64,000 nucleotides of DNA from Spisula solida (Eukaryota > Mollusca > Bivalvia > Venerida > Mactridae): the NCBI GenBank assembly GCA_947247005.1, contig OX365949.1, forward strand, positions 22,139,130-22,203,129, in the 5' to 3' direction. The first letter of the stretch is position 1; every line of letters starts with the position of its first letter. Below, one piece after another: positions 58,301 to 64,000 of this stretch. A model generated the notes under the pieces. The model had not been told where the DNA came from and searched no databases. It was given only the letters and a program-made list of their open reading frames with translations. Both the position numbers and the translations under genes were made by a program.

Positions 58301-60446
58301 ATTCACTTACATACTGTAACTAAGTACCAACCATTCACTTACATACTGTTACTGAGTACCAACCATTCACTCGCATACTGTAACTGAGTACCAACCATTT
58401 ACTTGCATACTGTAACTGAGTACCAACCATTCCCTCCCATACTGTTAAGTGTTTACTGAATACCAACCATTCACTCCCATACTGTAACTGAGTACCAACC
58501 ATTCACTCGCATACTGTTACTGAGTACCAACCATTCCCTCCTATACTGTTTACTGAATACCAACCATTCACTCACATACTGTAACTGAGTACCAACCATT
58601 CACTAACATGCAGTAATTGAGTACAAACCATGCACTCAGGTACAGTAATTGGGAACCAACCTTTCACTTTCATGCAGTAATTGAGTACAAACCATTCACT
58701 CAGGTACAGTAACTGAGTACCAACCATTCACTAACATGCAGTAATTGAGTACAAACCATGCACTCAGGTACAGTAATTGGGAACCAACCTTTCACTTACA
58801 TGCCATAATCGAGTACTACCAGACAACTACACTACTTATCTTCCCTTGATGAGTATTGACTTACCTAATGATACACAGGCTAACGTGACTGCAGATTCCA
58901 CTTGTATCATTTCATTTTTGGAATGAACCATCAATGCTATAAGGAAGCGTACACCAGGAGAATGTGCTATAGTATTCTGGTTACGCTTGTGAGGAACGTA
59001 ACCTACTCCCACACATAAATGTCTTAGTGTCCGAATGATGCTTAGCACTATATATTCTTTGTCTGATTTGAGTAAACGCACTAGAGGATGAATTCCATTG
59101 GCACTGGCAATTTCAGTTTGGCAGTTTAACGGTCCTTGCGCCAGAACGCCTAGTCCTTCTGATCCGATATAATGTAAGTTTTCAGATAAACTATTTACAA
59201 ATTCTATGAGTAAGGACACTTCAATTTTTTCAGCCATCTTTCTTTGTTCATCTAGATTATCACCAGCCAATGCCCATAATGCAACAGCAGTTTTCTCCTG
59301 AAGAGCTTCGGCTCTCGTTCTCTTCAATAATTGCATCAGCTGATCCTGAGCTCGTTCTGATAGAATTACTCGTTGTGTCTTGGCATTATCTTCAGCTAGC
59401 CTATGTATGGCTTCCACAGAGCTTAGTTGAAGTTCCCTATTTCTAGTCCTACACAATACTACTACATGTTTTGCCGCTCCCAAATCCACTAAATTGTTCT
59501 GATTACTTGTATTTTGTTTAGCAATCTTGGCTACAGCCTTATTTAATGCATAAAGAATGTTTTTATCTTTCTGATCATTGTACAAGGCAATTATAGTCTG
59601 GAGTGAGCCCGGAAGTTGTCCAATGGCCGATTGGTGTTGAGATGAAGCTTCAGCGATGTTACCCATGGCTTCAACAGCTTCAACTAATACATCATTGTCA
59701 TGTGGTGTCTGAAGGACCTTCAATAAGCTTGGTATTGCATTATTTTGAACCATATTATCAGCATATTCCTTTACCCTGGCTAATTCCTTCAAAATCTGAG
59801 CAGATAGTTGTACTGTCTGACTGTTTTGAGATTTCAGCAATCGTACAAACGCAGGTATACCTCCTGTGCTGAAGATCTGTTCCTTAACTTCAGGTTTCTC
59901 CATGATATTAAGGAGTGCATGAAAAGCGGGAACCTTTGCATCATCATTTACAGTACTCTTAGCTACTTTTACAATAGTAGGCACAGCCCCACTTCGAAAA
60001 AACTGTTCCCAATTAGGGTTAATTTCTCCTTCCGGAGATTTTAAGGTCAGTGTTCGCAGACATATACCAGCTGGCTCAGCTTCTTCCTCGGACTCTGATG
60101 ACACGAATCTCAATAAATTCTTCCAAACAGGCAGTTGATCAAAACTTTTTTCTATGAAAAATTCCAGTAATTCAATAAATTGTTTAGTAGCACAGATTTC
60201 TACAGCACCATGATTCTGGTTGTTGATTACATTAATCTTGGCCCCAAGATTTATCAAACATGAGATGGATTCTATATTTCCACTGGTTACAGCGATAAGA
60301 AATGGTGTTGATCCGAGGTCATCATTCGTCTTCATCTCCAGCTGATCTGGATCTGCATGTACAAACCTCTCCAGGGATTTTGGGAAGCCCCTATTTGCTG
60401 CATGATGTATATGGGCCCACCCATTCTCATCGAAATCACCCTCCAT
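31197..60446 (-). CDS. ANKAR: Ankyrin and armadillo repeat-containing protein, 7 exons (5' part possibly outside window)
   Basis: Coding segments (minus strand): 60446-58865, 42986-42742, 42227-42071, 41033-40886, 34099-33977, 33171-33013, 31365-31197. Every junction is GT-AG, phases are 1,0,1,2,2,2, and the total is 2583 nt (860 aa plus stop). Residues ~7-105 form three ankyrin repeats (GWAHIHHAANRG, GSTPFLIAVTSGNIESI). From ~135 to ~710 run armadillo repeats (VRLLAGSALATFAYNN, SLASDCIARLAHTRAG, VRGCSAIALGYLSYTH). These are followed by FLEGWRHYKKVGGLPPI and a Ser-rich tail. The family is conserved in animals; molecular function is poorly known. Vertebrate ANKAR (about 1430 aa) has several hundred residues before the ankyrin block, so ATG 60446 (gacATGG) may be internal. 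Introns total ~26.7 kb and are full of transposons. Confidence 0.92.
31590..31676 (-). mobile_element. tRNA-derived SINE head
   Basis: On minus: GGTCTAGAGGTAGCGCGCC (A-box region) and GGTTTGATCC (B-box), about 35 bases apart, as in tRNA-derived SINEs. The body probably continues to ~31440. Lies in the last ANKAR intron. Confidence 0.6.
31870..32040 (+). repeat. Dispersed repeat (gggccataactctggc type)
   Basis: Contains gggccataactctggc and ends at a CAGACAGACAG run. I recognise this phrase as a very common bivalve intergenic repeat. It supports the organism guess but is non-coding. Confidence 0.5.
32054..32920. mobile_element. Pogo/Tigger-like non-autonomous element, 867 bp
   Basis: Ends CAGTATAACCTCC and its inverse GGAGGTTATACTG, flanked by TA at 32052-32053 and 32921-32922. 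CAGTA-like ends with TA duplication are typical of pogo/Tigger elements. Both ends carry several degenerate copies of an ACCTC..AGAGCGGCA phrase. No transposase frame is seen. Confidence 0.8.
33013..33171 (-). CDS. ANKAR: ANKAR exon f
   Basis: Acceptor tattgttctgcag, donor GTATGA. Encodes a Ser/Thr/Asp-rich, probably disordered segment (DNSSSILLDTTKSTSN). Confidence 0.85.
33708..33949 (-). mobile_element. tRNA-derived SINE, family 2, copy 2
   Basis: On minus: tRNA-like head (AGTCCAGTGGTCAGTGTGC, then CCAGGTTCAATTTCC), body, and an end containing the reverse complement of gattcacctaaccagttttc. Homologous to 16912-17137. Confidence 0.75.
33977..34099 (-). CDS. ANKAR: ANKAR exon e
   Basis: Acceptor atctatttcag, donor GTAAGT. 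Encodes CRNDQMLMKILLHY through GWRHYKKVGGLPPI with a split Thr codon. A minisatellite begins 30 bases upstream of its acceptor. Confidence 0.92.
34129..34383. repeat. ~40-bp minisatellite next to ANKAR exon e
   Basis: About six units built on AGCTTTTTGRGACAAATG plus TACACATTTCATATG, with alternating variants that suggest an 80-bp higher-order unit. It lies within 30 bases upstream (gene sense) of the exon e acceptor. Confidence 0.85.
34514..35118. mobile_element. Foldback (hairpin) element, ~600 bp
   Basis: Two inverted arms of roughly 290 bp meet near 34820. The outer ends are AAAGGACAAGGTTCA and TGAACCTTGTCTTTT, followed inward by GGCTTAATTTGGCCCTG and its inverse. No convincing target duplication. 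Non-coding. Confidence 0.8.
35626..36072 (+). repeat. Left 447-bp terminal inverted repeat
   Basis: Starts CACGGTG. Contains a near-terminal hairpin (CCACGGTGG..CCACGTGG) and three AACGTACAC motifs (GATAACGTACACTT mid-arm; GGTAACGTACAC twice near the inner end). A fourth variant, GGTAACGTGCAC, lies just inside the arm. Confidence 0.9.
37713..37930 (-). mobile_element. Degraded SINE, family 2 body
   Basis: Carries the family 2 phrase gattcacctaacaagtt and twice a ttccacaaggta/aac..ccacctgtgga-like stretch. The tRNA head is lost. Sits inside the 4.7-kb element. Confidence 0.5.
38748..39031. repeat. Local direct duplication, ~103-bp units
   Basis: 38748-38850 and 38929-39031 share TATGCAAATTAAG, then GCGCAGAATT, GAATTAGCCGAAACGAC, TGTAGTTGTCAGATGT and ACATTTCGTCCC in the same order, separated by 78 bp. 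Inside the 4.7-kb element. Confidence 0.8.
39858..40304 (-). repeat. Right 447-bp terminal inverted repeat
   Basis: Reverse complement of the left arm at about 96% by eye. The three AACGTACAC motifs are conserved. Outer end CACCGTG on plus (CACGGTG read inward). Confidence 0.9.
40886..41033 (-). CDS. ANKAR: ANKAR exon d
   Basis: Acceptor ccttacag, donor GTATGA. Encodes VPAAIVAINAIEFLSKL through TAERQLLN with a split Lys codon. Confidence 0.93.
41137..41268 (-). mobile_element. tRNA-derived SINE, family 1, copy 2
   Basis: Homologous to 5683-5829. Minus-strand head CCTCCGTAGCTCAGTGG, B-box CCAGGTTCAAATCCAGG (better preserved than copy 1), then the AATAAAGGC-type tail. Confidence 0.8.
41681..41820. 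mobile_element. Palindromic MITE family B, copy 2 (inverted)
   Basis: Reverse-orientation copy of 25440-25578, differing at few positions, with one end truncated at GGATCACCG. Confidence 0.75.
42071..42227 (-). CDS. ANKAR: ANKAR exon c
   Basis: Acceptor aatcattcag, donor GTTTGT. Encodes VVVLSRIIPDEEQALS through RLAHTRA with a split Gly codon. Confidence 0.93.
42379..42717 (+). mobile_element. tRNA-derived SINE in ANKAR intron
   Basis: Plus-strand head GTGACTCTGTGGTCAAGTCG, B-box GGTCCTTGGTTCAAATTT, then a ~260-bp body. It fills most of the 514-bp intron between ANKAR exons b and c, antisense to the gene. Confidence 0.65.
42742..42986 (-). CDS. ANKAR: ANKAR exon b
   Basis: Acceptor tattttttcag, donor GTTAGA. 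Encodes GNQEILDEINGTIDFSYV through the QQKEIAEQGGVRFNCF block to RCNAAFQ. Reached after a 15.9-kb intron. Confidence 0.93.
43050..43385. repeat. AT-rich dispersed repeat with GGTAGGTAGG at both ends
   Basis: A GGGTAGGTAGGTAGGG phrase near 43110 and a related AGGTAGGTAGGGGATGG near 43340 bracket an AT-rich interior, with ACCCT/AGGGT-like ends. Boundaries are uncertain. Confidence 0.35.
43517..43700. repeat. Tandem duplication, ~95-bp unit
   Basis: Two units beginning TACCCATAATATTTGGGT, each with a TTAATTGTCT and a GGACCCCTTCAAGAATTT stretch. Confidence 0.8.
44685..46673. repeat. Scattered inverted and direct copies of AACATACGTTAC
   Basis: Copies or one-base variants at 44685, 45068, 45237, 45959 (inverted), 46351 and 46659, plus a looser one at 45604, often as GAAACATACGTTACC. 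Spacing is irregular. The surrounding 2 kb is non-coding AT-rich intron. It may be subterminal repeats of a degraded transposon, since the GGTAACGTA core recalls the motif of the 4.7-kb element. Confidence 0.6.
47590..47690 (-). repeat. Non-LTR retroposon 3' tail
   Basis: On minus: GGGAAACCGAATGTGTCAGC, CTCGTTAAATAAAGACATT, then (ACATTAC)-like units. AATAAA-like plus short tandem tail is typical of a non-LTR 3' end. Only the tail is visible. Confidence 0.45.
48274..48520. mobile_element. MITE with GTACCTGGGTACTG ends
   Basis: 247 bp. Both ends start GTACCTGGGTACTG and continue TTTTATCAAAG in inverted orientation. A second inner match contains TTCTTTATAATT. Non-coding. Confidence 0.8.
50599..51192. 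mobile_element. Foldback element, ~590 bp, with ~290-bp arms
   Basis: Outer ends AAGAAAGTTTACAGTTTCAG and the inverse. Arms pair along nearly all their length (for example CAAGTAGAAATTTGTTAACA and ACCACGCTAAGG or variants on both sides), with the centre near 50895. CAGGGTGTCC just outside the left arm recalls mariner-type MITE ends but has no right-hand partner. Confidence 0.8.
51212..51846. repeat. Direct duplication, ~270-bp units
   Basis: 51212-51478 and 51567-51846 share almost their entire length, including CTTCTGCTCACCTGGCGCCA and ACATCTAACTCCACTTGAA, with an 88-bp spacer. They start 20 bp after the foldback element, so the foldback may be inserted next to an older tandem repeat. Confidence 0.85.
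52315..52682. mobile_element. MITE with TTAA duplication (Kolobok/piggyBac-like)
   Basis: Ends AGGGGCATGCCC and its inverse, flanked by TTAA at 52311-52314 and 52683-52686. Similarity continues inward (GTGTCTTGGTTTG against GTGTCTCAAATAG). 368 bp, no coding. Confidence 0.8.
52978..53051 (+). tRNA. tRNA-like module (pseudo-tRNA), left
   Basis: 74 nt with A-box TAGCTCAATCGGTAGA and B-box GGGTTCAAGTCC. Ends GTG/CAC can pair, and a T7 Pol III-type terminator follows immediately. The anticodon arm pairs poorly, so an amino-acid identity cannot be given. Probably a pseudogene or SINE-type promoter. Confidence 0.45.
53649..53722 (-). tRNA. tRNA-like module (pseudo-tRNA), right
   Basis: On minus: TGGCCCAATGGATAAGGCG (tRNA-Arg-like A-box region) and TAGGTTCGATCCT (B-box), followed by TTTTT. 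The acceptor and T-stems do not pair properly, so it is not a functional tRNA. Confidence 0.4.
53847..57838. other. ANKAR intron, nothing specific
   Basis: AT-rich intron DNA. Stretches near 55100-55260 and 56280-56660 look like AT-rich dispersed repeats but have no second copy here. Confidence 0.5.
57839..58817 (-). repeat. 32-bp minisatellite, ~30 copies, beside an ANKAR donor
   Basis: Plus-strand unit CTGAGTACCAACCATTCACT followed by 12 more bases (typically TACATACTGTAA). On the gene strand many units contain TATGTAAGTG or TATGTGAGTG, matching the 5' splice consensus, and TTACAG, acceptor-like. The right part (58600-58800) has a longer higher-order unit with CAGTAATTGAGTACAAACC. It begins 48 bases into the intron after exon a. 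Confidence 0.95.
58865..60446 (-). CDS. ANKAR: ANKAR exon a (ankyrin plus first armadillo repeats)
   Basis: 527 codons plus one base. Donor GTAAGT read on minus at 58864-58859. The frame is open about 66 bases upstream of the ATG to a TAA at ~60513, with no clear acceptor. The exon could therefore begin with 5' UTR or be spliced just upstream. Confidence 0.92.
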
Positions 60447-62048
60447 GTCTGCCTCTGATGTGTTTGCTTTACTTGAGTCCAGTGATGATACAATACATGG
60501 CAGTTACCTCTTCATTCCTTGCTTCATACTACAATGGAAATCACCAAGTAGTTAAGCTACACTGCATTTATACATGAAATCTGACAACAGTATGCATCAG
60601 TATTATTAGATTTTCTATTCCATGAATGACATTATAATGTTAAGTAATCTCATGATGTCTTCCCCGGCATGAATCAAAATATTAATTCAATATTTTTTAT
60701 TCATAATACATTCATTTAACATTTGTGTTACATTTGTATTTCTACACCCTCAATGAAATAAAAAAATATAAGCGTGAAATAATTTCATATAAATAAAATT
60801 AATCCAGGAGTTGTACAAAACTACACGTAGCACTCTATCAACTCTAACTGTGTAGCTCGACAGGCATACTATGAGAGAATAAACATTTGAAATAATTAAT
60901 GATTATGTCTGAGACTAGAACCTTTTTTTTGTTTTTGTGCTTATCAGTTTCTGTTGAGCACTGTGTCAAAACCCTGTCCGATTTGTTAATATCTTTTTAT
61001 GTATAAACCTATAAACAGTTTTGATGACGTGTATTATTTGACAACCTGTGCAAATATAAAGATGTGGTCTCTATTTAGAAGTGGACTTATAAGGATTTAT
61101 AACATATTAATCAATCCAATCTCTATTTATCGCTTGGCGCCAATAGGGTAAAATTTGTGGGAAAAAATTAACTGAAACTTTGAGTTATAATAAAACCTCA
61201 CCTAAAGACAACCTCAAATTTAAAACCACATTTCAATGTTTTAAATAATTATTGCACTTATAAATTTACTAAAAGAAAACAATATTTATCATAGGACAAT
61301 TAACAATTAGACTGGATTTCAAAGGTGGACGCATTAAAGAGGTTTAAATGTACCATAATTATGTAATATTAAAGCATGATTGATTTAATTGAAAACAATC
61401 CTGTGGAAGTCTAATGATTTACTTTATCTAGTGCTACACTTTATAACAATTAATAACAGTTCATGTGCAGCTTAACTGTACTATACAAAATCATTCCAGT
61501 GCCGACGTATACCATAGAAACTTATAGATATAATAAACTAACCGTTTTATGTGCATTTAATATTCAACAGATAATCCTGCAATCATAAGTTTAATCCCAG
61601 AGCGCGTGTAAACAATAATCCGTTACCTTTAATTGGTCGTTATAAAACAATTAACGCTATTGTTTGTTTATAGCGGTAACTAAAATGATCTATTATTCCT
61701 TTGAGTAGTATAAATAAATAATTAATTAGTTTACCTTGTGTTTATCACACCTGCACACGCGAATTGTTTGTGTACAGGCACTAAGTATGGCCGCAATAAA
61801 TCGCCGTAGGAAATAGTATGTGCTGATAAATGCTGTAATTTCATTGGTTGCTATGTACGCACCGACTACCAAGAAAGACAACTCTCGCCAAAAATGTCAC
61901 TTTTTATCCATAGTCCTTAAGAGTTGCGTCCCTTGAAAAATACAGCAGACAAAATCTCATTTTTGTTGCTTTTCTTTCACAATGGGACAGCCATAGTGCG
62001 TGGCCATTCGGTATTATCACTGCCTTATTATTCGCCAATTACCTAAGA
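60447..62048. other. DNA upstream of the first visible ANKAR exon
   Basis: No further ANKAR exon is recognisable. An ATTGG box and TATAAAA lie close together near 61630-61650, but no transcript start can be assigned. Confidence 0.4.
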
Positions 62049-62871
62049 CTTCAAAGACTCTGCTAAATATCTAGGCGTAACACTACAAAGCAATCTAAAA
62101 TGGGACAAACATATAAACTCAATCTCCAACAAAGCTAATCAATCCCTAGGCTTCTTACGTAGAAATTTAAAAATAAACTCTCCAAAAGTCAAAGAACACG
62201 CATATAAAGCCATTGTGAGACCTAAATTAGAATACTCCTCTTCTGTCTGGGACCCACATACCAAATGCCAAAAAATTCAAATTGAGAAAGTCCAGAGAAG
62301 GGCCGCTAGATTTACCACCAATCGCTACCATAACACAAGCTCAGTTTCAAACATGATGAACACTCTAAATTGGCCATCCCTAGAAATTAGAAGAACACGA
62401 GCTCGCTTAATTATGTTTTACAAAATTATACATCATACTGTCGCAATATACCCGGAAAATAATTTATTAATCACACCGGTCCCAGAACTAGATACAGTAG
62501 TGGGTATGGCTACAAGCATATCGGTACATCCCAAGATCAGTATAAGTTTTCATTCTATCCCAGAACAATAAGCCAGTGGAATATGTTGCCGGTAACCACA
62601 CACCAAGCAGACTCAGTTGATGTTTTTAAGACCATTGTCACTGTTCCTGTCTTGGTCTCCACATTCACATACTAAATGGCAACCATTGTACAAAGTTTTA
62701 ATCTTAATGTTTGATTATAAAATCAATCTTTTAACTTGCACATGTATTACAATACAAACCATTATTTCTGTGTATCATACACTCACATTCAAAATTGTTT
62801 TTAAAACTAGCGCCTACACATAATCTTCAGAGCTTTGAAGGAGTGTAGTTCATTTAAGAAGAAGAAGAAAT
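62049..62871 (+). pseudogene. Non-LTR reverse transcriptase C-terminal fragment with 3' tail
   Basis: Reads YLGVTLQSNLKWDKHI, RPKLEYSSSVWDPH, KVQRRAARF and LNWPSLEIRRTRARL, the C-terminal order of Jockey/CR1-like ORF2. A frameshift near 62510 separates this from FYPRTISQWNMLP and the stop at 62675. The element ends in an (AAG)n tail at 62855-62871. 5'-truncated, with one visible frameshift in the remaining part. Confidence 0.88.
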
Positions 62872-63055
62872 AGAAAGATTGTGCGATACCAGGAATCCGG
62901 TGTATAGCACCTATACACGCAAGACTGCCTCTGGCTTCCAACCAGTTCACCTATAGTTGACACCGACAAGCGTTCCTGAAATTTCCAGTAGCCAGGCTGA
63001 GTTTCAAGCCAGGGACCTCCAAATTGGTAGTTAAGAGCGCTAACCACTCGGCCTT
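62872..63055 (-). mobile_element. tRNA-derived SINE
   Basis: Minus-strand head GGCCGAGTGGTTAGCGCTC (A-box) and TCCCTGGCTTGAAACTC (B-box), then a ~110-bp body. It abuts the tail of the reverse-transcriptase fragment. Confidence 0.7.
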
Positions 63056-63107
63056 TTGTATTTTCACAAGGTTATTTTTACCATGATAATCAAAGTAAAT
63101 CTAGACC

Positions 63108-63290
63108 GTTTTCGGTGGCCAAGGGTTAGAACGTCTGTATGAGGAAGTGATGGTTGTAGCTTCCATTCCAGGTCGTTAAAAATGGTGCAGTAATGGCATA
63201 GCTTCCTTGCTTAGGGCTCACCATATGTGGGTAGTTCCAGGTATTGTTGGTTGGCCAAGAATAGCCACTGAGAGCAGGTAAACTAAGGAA
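63108..63290 (+). mobile_element. tRNA-derived SINE, degraded
   Basis: Head GGTGGCCAAGGGTTAGAACG (A-box). The B-box is diverged (GCTTCCATTCCAGG). The body contains ggttggccaagaatagcc. Opposite orientation to the previous SINE. Confidence 0.55.
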
Positions 63291-63908
63291 TTGCACACAC
63301 AGTCAACCCAGTGTAAATAGTCACAGCAGGCAGTATTACATTCCAATCAGCCACACATGGATGAAAGTAAGACAGTTAGCAAAGTCTGAATATTTGTGAA
63401 TTTACATAGAAAAATTAATGAAAACAGACCATTTTTGGACTCTAAAAATCCTGTATATCATAAATTACATTTCAAACGTAGTACTTGTGGAACCTACAAA
63501 TTGGAAGACAAGGACAGACCTTACATAAAATCCTCTTTCTAACCTAGTGAACTTTTGAACCAACTGAAATAACAAGGGCAATCAGAACAAGAGCTGAATT
63601 AAATCTAAAACCATATAAATTGTATTTGATGGTTTAGATTTATATGAAATGTACTCATTGCGCTAAGCCATGTTTAACTGAGCTAGTATACTATTTTGTA
63701 TGTTCCACAAGTACTGTGTTTGAAATGTATTCTATTCTATAGTCTATGTGCACAGTTTAAACTCAAATAAGTAGTGAAAAATACTGAATTTCTAACACTT
63801 TTATTTATTTTTACATAAAACAATAAAATACACATAGCTTTATGTTCATGTGTAAAATTATATTACAGTCAACAATATGGTTACAGCTTAACAAGGTGCC
63901 ATGCCATC

Positions 63909-64000
63909 AGGCCCCAATCTCCCAAAGCATCTCAAGTAGAAATCTCAACTCAAATTGAGATTTTGCTAAAATCAGATTTGGAATTGGTGATAAATCTGAA
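63909..64000. mobile_element. MITE family C, copy 3 (cut by window end)
   Basis: Starts AGGCCCCAATCTCCCAAAGC and continues as in copies 1 and 2. The right end is outside the window. Confidence 0.65.

Noticed and set aside
58836..58864. Frame extension KSILIKGR after ANKAR exon a
   Set aside because: It lies beyond a perfect GTAAGT donor, and the next exon joins in phase with family-conserved sequence, so it is intron read-through.
61787..61816. ATGGCCGCAATAAATCGCC with a GTATGT donor as a first exon of a plus-strand gene
   Set aside because: Only nine or ten codons, no following exon recognised in the window, and the context is not clearly a promoter.
1..64000. CRISPR arrays, operons, riboswitches or prokaryotic features
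   Set aside because: The sequence is clearly eukaryotic. The regular repeats present are minisatellites without spacer structure.

Overview
The window is animal nuclear DNA. Genes are split by GT-AG introns, there are single-exon spans of 1.6-2 kb, the base composition is AT-rich, and there is a dense load of small inverted-repeat elements, tRNA-derived SINEs and decayed non-LTR and mariner elements. Several dispersed repeats (for example the one containing 'gggccataactctggc', and those ending in a GACGGACG run plus a hairpin) are ones I associate with bivalve molluscs, so a bivalve is the best guess. That is recognition, not proof.

Three protein genes are supported. (1) 12.9-15.0 kb, plus strand: a 2-kb exon encoding a serine beta-lactamase/PBP-fold domain followed by tandem ~50-residue repeats. 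Its catalytic motifs are degenerate, so it is probably a pseudoenzyme. A promoter-like cluster and a possible tiny first exon lie at 11.3-11.44 kb. (2) 21.0-23.6 kb, plus strand: GINS3 (PSF3, a subunit of the GINS replication complex), complete in four exons, 203 aa, with a possible alternative fifth exon at 24.45 kb. (3) 31.2-60.4 kb, minus strand: ANKAR (ankyrin and armadillo repeat protein). Seven exons join in frame to 860 codons plus stop; the N-terminal part known in vertebrates is probably outside the window.

The rest is intron or intergenic DNA. From left to right: 0-12 kb has no convincing gene, but holds a cluster of four CACGTG E-boxes, a MITE, a SINE, a GGAC microsatellite and a reverse-transcriptase fragment. 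15-21 kb is intergenic with a SINE, a 21-bp minisatellite and a Harbinger-like MITE with a poly-C core. 24-31 kb is intergenic with several MITEs and a 1.3-kb fossil mariner. 31-60 kb is the ANKAR locus, whose introns hold SINEs, a pogo-like MITE, foldback elements, a 4.7-kb element with 447-bp terminal inverted repeats, an element bearing two inward-facing tRNA-like modules, and a ~1-kb 32-bp minisatellite abutting a splice donor. 60.5-64 kb is intergenic or upstream DNA with another reverse-transcriptase fragment and SINEs.

The most interesting items are: the 4.7-kb element, whose termini read CACGGTG with a 5-bp target duplication, the pattern of Transib/RAG-type transposons; the apparently dead beta-lactamase-fold protein; the tRNA-like modules inside a 31-bp-TIR element; and the minisatellite that places repeated consensus-like 5' splice sites next to a real ANKAR donor. 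The three genes do not form a pathway; they are simply neighbours.
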